64,000 nucleotides of DNA from Butyriboletus loyo (Eukaryota; Basidiomycota; Agaricomycetes; Boletales; Boletaceae). The notes beneath the pieces are model-generated. The model did no database searches. It was not told the DNA's origin and saw nothing but the letters and a program-made list of their open reading frames with translations. A program made the translations under genes and the position numbers. The stretch is taken from positions 1 through 64,000 of the forward strand of contig JBBPSI010000140.1 of NCBI GenBank assembly GCA_038093515.1, in the 5' to 3' direction. Below are positions 20,919 through 32,029 of this stretch, piece after piece (positions within the stretch are counted from its first letter, which is position 1; each line of letters opens with the position of its first letter).

Positions 20919-22979
20919 TCACTGAGACTCCCCCTTGTTGACATCGTAGTCGTAAGCATCATTGGTATTGAAATCCGCCCAGACGTTGTCCCGAAAGGTG
21001 CAGTTCGTGACGATATGGCCAACGGCACCGCAGAGGCCACATACACGTTCTGGACAAAACTCCTGTATATGACCAGGGGCGATCCGGTGACAGAAGGGGC
21101 AGGTGTAGTTGGGGCACTCCCTACAGAAGTGACCAACGGTCCCACACTTGAAGCAGAGCTGCGGGCGGACGAGGTGAGGTCGAGCAGTGCCTGGGCTGGG
21201 ATCAGGAGATCGGTGTTACAGTTTTACCCCTAAGCGTACCCCGCCACTCGTTTTCCCACGCTTACGCGTCCCCGCCGCCCCCGCCGCCTTGCGATGCCGC
21301 CCATCGCCCGCCCCTTAGTCGCCTAGTGGACGTTATCCACTTCCCCGGTTGCTCCTGCGAGTCTCTGTGCCGTTGCACGAGATAGCCCCTGTCTTCTCGC
21401 CCCGTCGGGCCGGACCTTCAGCTGAGCTGTCGCGTCCCTCTTTTTTTGACCAATGACATTTCTTACATCACGTGACTAGCACGTGACTAGATTACGACGC
21501 GTCAGTACCTTCGCGTCGAGACCCGTATCCAAGGGCTCCGCCGTTCGCGCACCCTTCGCCCTGTGGGGCTCGCCTCATGGACATCGTCACTTCGCCTTCA
21601 GCTCTTCTCATTCGCTGACGATGTCGCCATCTTACTCGGAGCTTCGCTCCCTCGTTACCGGCACTTTGCCGCTTCCCCTTTCGCCGCTATGACTCGGACG
21701 GACTCATAGCCCTATGCCCTTCGCTGCCACGCACAGCTCGGTCTGTGCACGATGGCCCTTAGTATATATACTCGCACTTAGACTAGTACGAGTTCTTTAG
21801 CTAATTCTACGCATCTACCAAGTGCCTAGCAATCTAGCTTATACCCCATCTGCCGATAGAGCCGATAAGCTCAAGCTCGATCTCGTCTGGTCTCCGCCAT
21901 ACGACATCTCGCCGACACTTGCTCTGCAGAAGCCCGATAGCGTCGTCTACGCGAGTCGGCCATCTTCCCGATTAGGCTCGAGCCCCTATTCAAGTGCTCG
22001 CTGCTAGTTGTTTCGCACTCCAGCGTAACAATCGGTCGTCGACGACGATAGGGGAATCACGAGTACCCCGACCGGGGAGATAGGGGGGCGGGGGTCCGTA
22101 CGAAGAGTCATTAGAGCCACCAGCTGCGGCGGCGGGGGAGGTGACACGAGGGATGAGTTGGATGGCGGGGGTGCCACGTCGAGTGGACGGTTGGGGGGTG
22201 ACGGAGCGAAAGGCCCTGTTGGCGATCCTTCTTCCTGCGGCGGTGAGGGTGACTGATCCCGGGACAGATCCAACCTGGAGAAGCGTCTGGCGAGGTTGGC
22301 GACGCACAGTTCGAGGCGGTAGAGGGGAGTGTCGACGAGCGACCTGGGGCTCGTCGACGTCGGTCCGAAAGGACTCAAGTGATTCTCCAGTGGTTTCCCT
22401 GGATGAATCTGCTACCAGTGTGGTCGCAGGTGAATCTCTAGTGGATGGCGCTGGAATAGGTAGTGGCGGAGGAGATCCTTCCGCGGCAGGACGAGGAGGA
22501 GGATTGGGGCCGCGAGCGGTGGGGCGAAGAAATCCAATCCTGTCGTTGGACTGAAAATAAAACTCTCTCTCCCTAGGAGCGAGAGCGACGAGGATGGGGC
22601 GTAGGACGGGGGCGAGGATACCTGGGAGAAGTTGGTCCACGACATACCCGAACCCTTCAGCGTGAAGGATGTCCAGGGTATACCCCCTGGCCTCCATCAA
22701 GGAGGTCTCCAGGGCGGTGGCATATACGGGCGGCTGGTTGTCGGGGCATAGACGGGTGTGGACGGTGCGGGCTAGGGCATATGAACGATAGAGTGAAGCG
22801 AGGGTACGGAGCACGTAGTCTCCAGTAAAATCCATACGTTGCTCGAGGGCATACGTAGCGACGGGGTTTTCTAAAACGGCGGCGTAGAGGACGTGGCGAG
22901 ACGAAACTGGGAGACGAGAAGAGCGAACGGGAGGCTGAGCTGGGAGCGGGGCATTGTTTTCTGCGGGGGGAATGGCCAT
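20919..22979 (-). pseudogene. M1 ORF3: downstream accessory protein with three zinc knuckles, split by a solo LTR3
   Basis: ORF3 starts at the ATG at 22977-22979, ten bases after the pol stop. The N-terminal half (to about residue 145) is conserved between copies: HVLYAAVLENPVATYALEQR, MDFTGDYVLRTLASLYRSYA, and MEARGYTLDILHAEGFGYVV with DQLLPGILAPVLRPILVALA. A Pro/Ser/Arg-rich linker follows. LTR3 (21214-22030) interrupts the frame after the segment DSPIVVDDR. The C-terminal part (21213 to 20919) has CFKCGTVGHFCREC, CPFCHRIAPGHIQEFC (CX2CX6HX4C) and CGLCGAVGHIVTNC. The stop is the TGA at 20919-20921. Three knuckles suggest RNA or DNA binding. I know no named family for the N-terminal half. 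It occupies the position where some LTR elements carry env or an additional ORF, but no signal peptide or membrane segment is visible. Confidence 0.8.
21214..22030 (+). mobile_element. Solo LTR, family LTR3, TSD ATCGG
   Basis: This is an 817-bp LTR from TGTTACAGTTTTACC to CCAGCGTAACA, with duplications ATCGG at 21209-21213 and 22031-22035. GGTCTGTGC is at 21740 and TATATA at 21763. Its end resembles that of LTR2, so the families are related. A second copy, inverted and damaged, is at 33747. Confidence 0.93.
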
Positions 22980-22988
22980 CTTATTTGT

Positions 22989-25900
22989 TTACTGTGAAGA
23001 TGGGGAAGGGAAGTCCTTGGGATGTCGCAGTTTATAAGCCTTGAGAAGGGCTTGCGCATGGACCAAGTTCCCATTCGGCTCCCAGGTGTTCTCAGCTGCG
23101 GAGTACCCTTTCCAGGAAACCAGGAACTGGCGGCGTCCCTTGGAGCCGCGGTGCGATAAGATCCGATCGATCTCATACTCTTCATCTCCGTCTATTTCTT
23201 CCGGAGGGGGATTCGTAAAATTAGGACCGTGCTCCACGGTCTCGCGATAAGGGGTGAGGAGTGACGCGTGGAAGACGTCATGAATCTTCCAGGTCGGGGG
23301 TAATCGGAGTCTGTACGCCACAGGGGAGACAACCTGTGCGATCTCGAACGGTCCTTCCCTTCTTGGGGCGAGTTTCTTGGACGGGTACCTGAGTCGAAGG
23401 TTGCGCCCTTCGAGCCAAACCTTATCCCCTGTCTTCCACGGACGGAACTTGGACGAGATCCGTTCCTTCATCAATCGCCGTGCCTTCTCGTGGGCTTCTA
23501 ATGCCTCCGTTCGGGCTCCCGTGAGTTCCGAGAGTCTGGATTCGAGGGCGGGAAGGAAAGTTTTTCCGATTGGAGGATAAGACCTCGGCTCGTAACCGAC
23601 CATCAGGGAGAAGGGGGTCACGTTGGTCGATGAATGGGTCATGGAATTGTGGGAAAACTCGGCCATGGGGAGAAGTTCGGCCCATCGTTCCGGGTGACCA
23701 TCACAGAAGATCCGGAGGTACGTTTCCAGTTCTTGATTGACTCGTTCTGTTTCTCCGTCGGTCTGTGGGTGGTATGCGGAGGAGAGGGCGAGGTCATAGT
23801 CCAGGAGCCTTGCGAGTTCTCTGGCGAAGGCAGAAGCGAACTGAGGACCACGGTCAGAGATGCAGTGGGAGTGTAGTCCGAAGTGGAGGAAGATGGTTTT
23901 GAAGAATAATTTGGCGACTCCTGCCGCATCGATGTCCTTGTTGCAAGGGGAATAAATTACCCCCTTCGTAAGCCCATGGTCTACCACGACCATGACAGAA
24001 TCATAACCTAAAGAGGAAGGAAGGCCAGTAATGAGGTCAACTGAGACCTGTTCAAAAGGGCGAGAGGCCACGCTGGCCAGAGGGGTGAGAGGAGGCATGG
24101 TGGGGTGAGTATTAACTTTATGCGCCTGACAAACGGCACAGCCAGAGACGAAATGGTGGACCAGATTAGCCATGCCTGGCCACCAATAATCCCGTTGCAC
24201 CAGGTTCTGGGTGCGAAATATGCCACCGTGACCTCCAGCCGGGCTTTCGTGCAGAGATCGGATGAGGTCGACTCGTGCCGCCTCCGGGATGTAGCGTTTC
24301 TTGCGAAAATACAGCTCTTTACCGTCGAAGTCCCAGTCCCCAGCATTCATTTTGGGAAAGAGCGGGGAGTCTTCATAAAGAGCCTGCATGCATCGCTTAA
24401 TCATGGGATCGCTGGGGGTGGAGGCTGCAATCTTTTCGGCGAGGGCGACGTCAATCTTGCGAGCGAAGAGATTCTCTGGGAGGAGGGTTATCTCCTGGTT
24501 GTCGGCAGAGGTGTCAACATCGTCGTGGCGGGATAAAGCATCGGCAGGTCCCATCTGAGTACCTGGGATGTGATGGAAATGCAGGTCGAAATCCTGCAGG
24601 AACATGAGCCAACGTGCTTGTCGGTGAGACAACTTGTTTGGTTGTCGAAAGTATGTGAGATTTTTATGGTCAGTGAGAATCTCGACCTGGTGACCAGTAC
24701 CGCGCAGGTAATGTCGCCATTCTTCTAATGCGTGAATGACTGTGAGCAGTTCGTGGTCGTAGATATCGTAATTGCGCTCTGCAGGGGAGAGTGTCTTCGA
24801 GAGGTATGCGCAGGGGTGGAGGTCCCCATTGACGTCCTTTTGCATGCCCCGGTGGCAGTAAGGGAGGCATCTGTCATGACTGCAAATGGCTTCGTGACAT
24901 CGGGCATGGAAAGGATGGGCTGCCTTAAGAACGACTGTTTTATTGCCTGGAACGCGGCCTCACAGGCGGGGGTCCAGGCCCAGGGGGAGTTTTTCTTCGT
25001 CAGGTCATGCAGCAGCTTTGCAATATGGGAGAAGTCCTGGATAAATCTCCGATAGAAATTGCAAAAACCTATGAAGGACCTAACAGCCTTCACAGAAGTC
25101 AGGGGGTTCCATTCATGAATGGCTTTCAGTTTGGTAGGGTCCATCTTGACCTGCCCCTCTCGGACCATCATTCCGAGGTACTCTACCTCTTCAGCATTGA
25201 ATAAGCATTTCTCCAGCTTGAGAAATAGCCTGTGTTCACGAAGGTGTTCAAGGACCCAAATCGTTCGCGCTTCATGCTCGGCTGCAGTGGCGGAATGGAT
25301 CAAAAGGTCGTCCATGTAGATAATCAGCCAGCCTTCTGCCATAAGGTCACCGAAGATGTGGTCCATCAAAGCCTGGAACGTAGCTGGAGAGTTGCAGAGT
25401 CCGAAAAACATCACAGTGGGTTCAAACAACCCTTGGGGAGTGATGAAGGCTGCCTTCCGGCGGTCATTCAGCTTCATGAGGACATTGTTGTACCCCCATC
25501 GGATATCCATCTTGGTGAAAATCTTTGAGCCTTTGAGGTGATCTACGAGGTCTGAGATGAGGGGGAGAGGGTAGGCGTTTTTGACTGTATGGGAGTTCAG
25601 GTACCGATAGTCCTGACAGGGGCGTAGCGAGCCATCTTTCTTCGATACGAAGAAGAAAGGGGCGGCTTGGGGGGACTTGGAGGGAGTGATTTTTCCCGAC
25701 TTGAGGTGTTCCTCGACGAACGCCTTACATGCCTCTGACTCCTTCGGGTTCAGAGGATAGACCTTGGCGACTTTGGGTATGAAGTCTTTATCGAGGTCGA
25801 TGGCGTGGTCGAAGGACCTGGACGGGGGTAACTCCTCGGTGTTCTTCTTGTCAAAAACGTCCGCGAAGGACTTGAACGGGGTTGGGAGAACTGCCTTCTC

Positions 25901-26542
25901 CTTGGTGATCTGGGCGGCGATCTCGGTCGCGATGGTTGCTTTTCGAACAGGGTAAGCTTCCCTTGCTGAAGCGTCTACTCGCTTCTTCCAGAGCTTGGCG
26001 ATTTTGGAGTCTGGGTCCAAGTCAAGGTACCATACCAGGTACCGTTGAGCGATTGCCCGAGGGGAGTCGTGTCGGGGCTTCTTGATTTGATCTGGGAGAT
26101 CGATATGGCCAGTGGCCCAATCTATTACCAGGTTGGCTTCTCGCAACCATGGTAATCCCAGGATCATGTTTTCTCTTCCTATATTGAGGACCAGGAAACT
26201 CCGTTCCTCCTCGGTTTCTCCAATCCTGATGGAGATGGTGACTTTGTGTCGTATGACTCCTCCTTGGTTGTTTGACCCGTCCACGTTTTGGGCACTAAGT
26301 GGCTTGGGTAGCCGTTCCATTGGCAGTTTCTTTCGCTTCACTAGATCTCGGTCTATGAAGCATCCGCTTGCGCCGCTGTCCACCAGGGCGAATGTGTCGA
26401 CAATTTGTCCCCCTTCATGCGCGAATAATGACACTGGGACTCAAATAGATTGCGCATTTGGGTTTGATAAAACTACAGGGGCAATTACATGGAGAGGCGA
26501 AGATGTCGAAACTTCCCTCTCTTCTAAAAATCCTTTGGCCAT
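22989..26542 (-). pseudogene. M1 pol: protease, RT, RNase H, integrase, chromodomain; one stop and one 7-nt deletion
   Basis: The start ATG is at 26540-26542, inside the gag end. An early TGA (26441-26443) stands where P1 has CGA. Protease VDSGASGCFIDRD (near 26390-26350) and RT with YMDD (near 25330-25310) follow. In RNase H, after [10 protein letters not shown], seven bases present in P1 are missing (near 24848), shifting the frame. The second frame (24845 to 22989, 618 codons) holds the rest of RNase H and an integrase zinc finger (LHESPAGGHGG with CAVCQAHK). The integrase core has D-D-E residues (the D of VSVDLITGL, SDRGPQF, QTDGETERVNQELE). A C-terminal chromodomain reads EEYEIDRILSHRGSKGRRQF with WKGYSAAENTWEP. 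The chromodomain marks a chromovirus, which targets integration through histone marks. The element is inactive as it stands, but only two lesions break pol. Confidence 0.92.
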
Positions 26543-28225
26543 TCTTCGGCCACCTTGGTTGCTGCGACGGGCAGCTTTTCTTCATCTTCGTTGAAGCACG
26601 CCTTGAGGACATTCTGTTACGAGACAACGATGTTATCAAGTCACATGAAGTTCCACTACTGTTGCAGTACTACACAGGTACTGGCAAGGTATAATGAGGA
26701 TAGCTCAAATCTTAATCTCTCAACTGTTGCCAGCGAATAAGACAAGTGGTTAAAGCTAGGGAATCCTAGCCGCAACCACGAGCCCTTTTATATTGTACAA
26801 GGATGCGCACAGACCATGCTGTGCGTGTGAGGAATTACTATACATGGATAGACTAAAGAAGAGAAGCGCAACGGTGATTAACCACACGAGGCGCGGGGAT
26901 CAAAAAGAAGAGAAGTAAACGGAGATTAAATACATGTGTCGTGACGTCATAGAGTCTAGGCCTGGTCTAGGCCATGACATCATATGCTTAGTCAGCAATG
27001 GATCACATGTAAGTTCCCACGATCACGTGCGCTATGTCACGTGATCTTTTGAAAGTGAAAACGACTAAGTCCGAATTGAAAGTGTACGAATAAAATGTTA
27101 TGATTATAACACATTCAAGACGTCTTCTTGCTGAGTGCCTTGACCTTTCAACTCGGACAAGTAGTCGACGAGTGGGGAGGGCTTTGGTTCGGGGGGTGAG
27201 ACGATAGCGGCGCGCGCACGCTGAGGGTTACGAGGGGGACGAGGGGGCGGTCCTCGGGAGTTCTGCCCGTTGCGAGGGGGGCGAGGATGGTTAGTCGATC
27301 GGCAGCCGACTTGGTGGCAAATGAAGCATTTGTTCTGCTTCATGTACTCCGCACGTTGTACGGGAGTAAGTCGGACTGCGTCGATGTCCATCGCGTTGGG
27401 GTCCCTTCTGCTGGACGAGGGCTTGGAGGGAGAGGAGAAAGTGGGAATGTAGCGCTTCCCTGCGCGGAGGTCGTCGATGCGCTTGTGTTGCGCGTGGAAT
27501 GCGGATGTCTTTTCGGCCCATCCGGCGAGCGTGGTAGGAGGTTTCTCGCAAGAGAGAACAGACTCTGCGAGGCGGGGGTCAAGACCGCGGATAAACCATT
27601 CTATGAGGGCCTTCTCGTCGATGATTCCTGACTTCGCGGCGAGGAGTTGGAACTCGGTGACATAGGTATCATAGCCGTCCTTTCGGTTGGCTTTGTTCTG
27701 GGTGAGGTTCCCCAGATCAATCCGAGCGCTCTCTCCTACGTCGAAGGGGTGGAAGACCCTGTGGAAGTCTTCACAGACTGTTGAGAACTCCCTTTGTCGC
27801 GCTGTGGGGTGTCCGTCCAGGAGGAGACTCATCCATCCTTCGGAAAATGTCTTGCCTTTCCCTTCACTCATTTTCATGAGGAGGGCATTAATTTTTGACT
27901 CGTCGTCGGGGAATGCTGTCTGGTTAGCGGCGAAGTAGGTGCGCATGGCGAGGAGCCATCGCGAAGCGTCTTCATTGAGACCAGAGAAGTCCTTGGGGAC
28001 GATATTCTTTTTGTCAGACATATCGTTGTTGTCGTCTTCGTCGTCGGAGGGATCTGCGGGTGGATAATACGGCGGGGAGGGAGAGCGGGAAACGTGGGGA
28101 GAGACGTGGGGGGTTCTGTCAAGCCAGTCGCTGTTATAACCATCGTCGCTGGGTGCCGGTTCGTCTTCCTGCCCTAGACCCTGGTCCTCGGGTTGATAAG
28201 AGGGTTCGGGGTCCGACTGGGGCAA
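26524..28225 (-). pseudogene. M1 gag, interrupted by a solo LTR1
   Basis: The gag frame reads from an upstream Pro-rich open segment; the first in-frame ATG is at 28019-28021 (MSDKKNIVPKDFSGLNED). The core NALLMKMSEGKGKTFSEGW and ALIEWFIRGLDPRLAESVL is intact. The nucleocapsid-like end has NKCFICHQVGCRSTNHP, a Cys-Cys-Cys-His knuckle, and an Arg/Pro/Gly-rich basic tail. LTR1 (26615-27111) splits it near its C-terminus, after QQEDVLN. The remainder runs to TAG at 26524-26526. The part from 28021 to 27117 has no stop. The Pro-rich upstream segment differs from P1 by a two-base indel near 28365, so it is probably leader. Confidence 0.85.
26615..27111 (-). mobile_element. Solo LTR1 in M1 gag, TSD CATTC
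   Basis: This is a 497-bp LTR with perfect duplications CATTC at 26610-26614 and 27112-27116. It carries a CRE palindrome TGACGTCA at 26942-26949 and two CACGTG boxes at 27024 and 27038. The sense strand is minus. Confidence 0.95.
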
Positions 28226-28424
28226 AGGGGAAAACTGGGGTTGAGGGTCTGGCGGGGCGGGAGAGTGTGGTGGCGATGGGTTGTCGACGACGATGGGTTC
28301 CGGTTCGGGAGAGGGAACGCGGAAAGAACGACCGACGCGTCTGGGACGTTGGATGGAAATGTTGGGCGAGGGGAGGGTGGCTTTACTGCTGGGAAGCAGA
28401 AGCGAGAGGAAGATCTAGTTCTTT

Positions 28425-28850
28425 TGTTACACTGGGCGCTAACAACTAGAACAGCGAGGAGGCACTCTGGAGTGGCCTCGAGACTCGTGAAGCGTTTCTG
28501 AGCTGGGTCTCAGACTATGTCTTAGTGCGCACACTAAGAGTCTGGAGTGAAACTAATTGCTAGCAGGTGACTGCGTAGAACTAGATAGTGTACATGGTGG
28601 AAAGGCCGAGCCTTTATACTACTGGGGTCTGTGCACAGACCGTGTTCCTAATCGAGACGCGAGAAGGAAACTACAAATACGGAAGGAACATTCCAGAAGG
28701 TTCCGGAGTGTGAAGGAAAGTGCGTCCGTGCACGGGAAGTGATGACTAAGTACGAACAGTTGTCACCGTTCAAGTGGAACTAGCAAAAGGCTAGGTGAAT
28801 GTAATAGTCCTAATGGTAATGGGGAGAAAAAGTATACCACTACCGTAACA
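28425..28850 (-). repeat. M1 5' LTR
   Basis: The plus-strand text runs TGTTACACTGGG to CTACCGTAACA. The self-priming site AGAACTAGAT lies on the minus strand just inside (plus-strand ATCTAGTTCT at 28413-28422). It pairs with plus-strand AGAACTAGAT at about 28575-28584, the proposed RNA start. Confidence 0.95.
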
Positions 28851-31092
28851 TGGTACTGGCCACCAGGTGGAGATTCTCACCGATCACAAGAATCTCACTT
28901 ACTTCCATCAACCAAATAAACTATCTCGCCAGCAAGCACGCTGGCTAATGTTTCTGCAGGATTTTGACCTGCACTTCCACCACGTTCCGGGCATGCAAAT
29001 GGGACCTGCGGATGCTCTGTCCTGAAGGGATGACGTCGACACCTCTGCCCACAACTGTTGCGCAAGCAACGTGCAGTCGAATGCTAGCATGAATACCTTT
29101 GCCACAAGCGGTCCTATACAACAGTTGCTGCGCTACACAAAGCACAGGCAGGTGATAAGACTGGAGCTTCAACTTAATCCTCAACTGTTGCCAGCGAATA
29201 GACAAGTGGTTAAAACTAGGGAATCCTAGTCTAACCACAAGCCTTTATATATTGTACAGGGATGCGCACAGACCATGCTGTGCGTGTGATGAACTACTAT
29301 ACATGGCTAGACTAAAGAAGAGAAGCGCAACAGTGATTAACCACACGAGGCGCGGGGATCAAAAAGAAGAGAAGTAAATGGAGATTAAATACATGTGTCG
29401 TGATGTCATAGAGTCTAGGCCTGGTCTAGGCCATGACATCATATGCTTAGTCAGCAGGAGATCACATGTAAGTTCTCACGATCACGTGCGCTATGTCACG
29501 TGACCTTTGAAAGTGAAGTTGAAGCAAAACGACTAAGTCCAAAATGAAAGTGTACGAATAAATGTTATGATTATAACAACAACCAGGAGGTCACCCTTCT
29601 CCCAGAAAACCTATTCACCAGGAAAATCAACCTTGCTCTCGCCGAGAAGATTGCCGCCTCAACTCCCAGCGACCCTATGATCAAGCAATGCATGCAGGCT
29701 CTTTATGAAGACTCCCCCCTCTTCCCTAAAATGAATGCCGGAGACTGGGACTTCGACAGTAAAGAGCTGTATTTCCGCAAAAAGCAGTACATCCCCGAAG
29801 CCGTGCGTGTCGACCTCATCTGATCCCTACACGAAAGCCCCACTGGGGGTCACAGCGGCATATTCTGCACCCAGAACCTGGTGCAACGTGATTATTGGTG
29901 GCCAGGCATGGCTAATCTTGTCTGCTGTTTTGTCTCTGGCTGCACTGTTTGCCAGGCACATAAGGTTAACACTCACCCCACCATTCCCCCCCTCACTCCC
30001 CTGGCCAGTGTGGCCTCTCGTCCTTTCAAACAGGTCTCCGTTGACCTTATCACCAGTCTTCCCTCCTCTTTGGGTTATGATTCCGTCATGGTCGTGGTAG
30101 ACCATGGGCTTACGAAGGGGGTAATTTATTCCCCTTGCACTAAAGACATCGACGCAGCAGGAGTCGCGAAACTATTTTTCAAAACTGTCTTCCTTCGGTT
30201 CAGTCTTCACTCCCTCTGCATCTCTGATCGAGGTCCTCAATTCACCTCCGCCTTTGCCAGAGAGCTCGCAAGGCTCCTTGACTATGATCTCGCTCTCTCC
30301 TCCACGTACCACCCTCAGACTGATGGCGAAACAGAACAAGTCAACCAAGAACTGGAGATGTATCTTCGAATCTTCTGTGATGGTCACCCTGAATGATGGG
30401 CTGAGTTACTCCCTATGGCCAAGTTTTCCCATAACTCCATGACTCATTCGTCAACCAACGTGACTCTCTTCTCCTTGATGGTCAGCTATGAGCTGAGGTC
30501 TTATCCTCCAATCGGCAAGACATTCCTCCCTGCCCTCGAGTCCAGACTCTTGGAACTCACAGGAGCCCAAATGGAAGCTCTGGAGGCCTATGAGAAGGCA
30601 TGATGTCTGATGAAGGAGCAGATCTCCTCCAAGTTCTGGCCATGGAAGACAGGTGACAAGGTTTGGCTTGAAGGGCGCAACCTTCAACTCAGGTACCTGT
30701 CGAAGAAGCTCACACCAAGAAGGGAAGGACCGTTCGAGATCGCACAGGTGATCTCCCCTGTGGCATATAGGCTCCAACTACCACCGACCTGGAAGATCCA
30801 TGATGTCTTCCACGCATCACTGCTGACTCCTTATCATGAAACTATGGAGCATGGTCCAAATTTCACAAACCCTCCCCCAGAAGAAATAGTCGGAGATGAA
30901 GAGTACGAGATTGATCGGATCTTGTCCCATTGCGGATCAAAGGGACGCTGCCAATTCCTTGTATCCTGGAAAGGATATTCTGCAGCAGAGAACACCTGGG
31001 AGCCAAACAGGAACTTGGTCCATGTGCAAGCCTTGCTCAGGGCTTATAAGCTGTGCCACCCCAAGGATTTTCCCTCCCCATCTTTGCAGTAA
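28851..31092 (+). pseudogene. P1 pol, second half: RNase H end, integrase, chromodomain
   Basis: It resumes the P1 pol frame with GHQVEILTDHKNLTYFHQPN and LMFLQDFDLHFHHVPGMQMG, and is interrupted by LTR1 (29056-29578) between TSAHN and QEVTLLPENL. The integrase finger (HESPTGGHSG, CTVCQAHK), core (SDRGPQFTS, QTDGETEQVNQELE) and chromodomain (EEYEIDRILSHCGSKGRCQF, WKGYSAAENTWEP) are all recognisable. TGA stops occur at 29023, 29821, 30394 and 30601; those at 29821 and 30394 replace CGA of M1 exactly. Several Arg codons have become Cys or Gln, as expected from CpG decay. The stop is the TAA at 31090-31092. Confidence 0.9.
29056..29578 (-). mobile_element. Solo LTR1 in P1 pol, TSD ACAAC
   Basis: This is a 523-bp LTR with perfect duplications ACAAC at 29051-29055 and 29579-29583. 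The sense strand is minus. It is the closest relative of the copies at 3148, 6719 and 32797. Confidence 0.95.
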
Positions 31093-32029
31093 AACTTGAA
31101 AATGGCCATTCCTCCCGCTGAAAACAATGCCTCTGAGGACAACCTTCCTCTCCCACCTCAACCTCCTGTCCGTTCCTCTCACCTTCCAGTGTCATCCCAC
31201 CATGTTCTCTACACCGCCGTCTTAGAAAACCCTGTCACCACCTATGCCCTGGAGCAGCGTATGGACTTCACTGGGGACTATGTCCTCCGCACCCTCGCTT
31301 CTCTCTACTGCTCCTATGCCCTTGCCCATACTGTCCATACCCATCTTTGCCCTGACAACCAGCCACCCGTCTATGCCGCTGCCCTCAAGTCTTCTCTGAT
31401 GGAAGCTCGAGGGTACACGTTGGACATCCTCCACGCCAAAGGGTTTGGTTATATCGTGGACCAACTCTTGCCAGGTATTCTGGCCCCTGTCCTCAGACCC
31501 ATCCTCATTGCGCTTGCTCCTAGGGAGCAGCAATTCTATCTTCATTCCACCGACTGCATCGGCTATCTCCGCCCCATGGCTCGCAGCCCCAATCCAGTGC
31601 CTCATCCTCTCCTGGCAAGATCTCCTTTGCCTATACCTGTTCCAGCGCCATCCACTCAAGAGTCGCCTGCAACCACACTGGTAGCAGACTTGTCACGAGA
31701 GACCACTGGGGAGTCTTTAGAGTCCTTTCAGACCGACGTCGATGAGCCCCAGGTCGCTCATCAACACTCCCCCCTACCGCCTCGTATGGTGTGCCGCCAA
31801 CCTCACCAGGTGTTACTCCAGGTTGGAGCCATCCCCAGGTCAGTCACCCTTACCGCTGCTGGATGAAGAATTGCCAACAGAGCCATCCGCTCCGTCACCC
31901 CCCAACCATCCACTCGACAAGGAACTCCCACCATCCAGCTCATCCCTTGTGTCGCCTCCCCCCTCGCCGCAGCTGGCAGTTCTAACGACTCTTCATACGG
32001 ACCCCCACCTCCCTACTTCGCCAGTTGGG

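Larger units (their letters stand above)
20442..28850 (-). mobile_element. Chromovirus M1, full length with two LTRs and TSD TGGTA
   Basis: M1 is 8409 bp including three nested solo-LTR insertions' worth of extra DNA in ORF3 and gag (LTR3 817 bp, LTR1 497 bp). It is bounded by two 426-bp LTRs and perfect target duplications TGGTA (20437-20441 and 28851-28855). The order on the minus strand is 5' LTR (28425-28850), primer site, gag, pol, ORF3, polypurine tract, 3' LTR (20442-20867). By eye the LTRs differ at six sites, all transitions, five at CpG. M1 inserted into the RNase H region of P1. Confidence 0.95.

Noticed and set aside
22141..22554. Plus-strand open frames antisense to ORF3 (also 62847-63212 and 63285-63830)
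   Set aside because: They are shadows of a GC-rich coding strand; they lack conserved motifs and are not kept in P1.
20919..22979. Calling ORF3 an envelope gene because it lies between pol and the 3' LTR
   Set aside because: No signal peptide, no membrane segment and no cleavage-site pattern are visible; three zinc knuckles point to nucleic-acid binding instead.
24725..26434. A separate 569-residue pol gene starting at 26434
   Set aside because: The first codon is GTG. Comparison with P1 shows it is the inside of the pol frame, after a CGA-to-TGA stop at 26441; the real start is the ATG at 26540-26542.
17242..30603. Classical Neurospora-type RIP as the cause of decay
   Set aside because: The changes I can align are at CpG, not preferentially CpA, and copies still align over their whole length with few changes. 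Methylation and deamination fits better.
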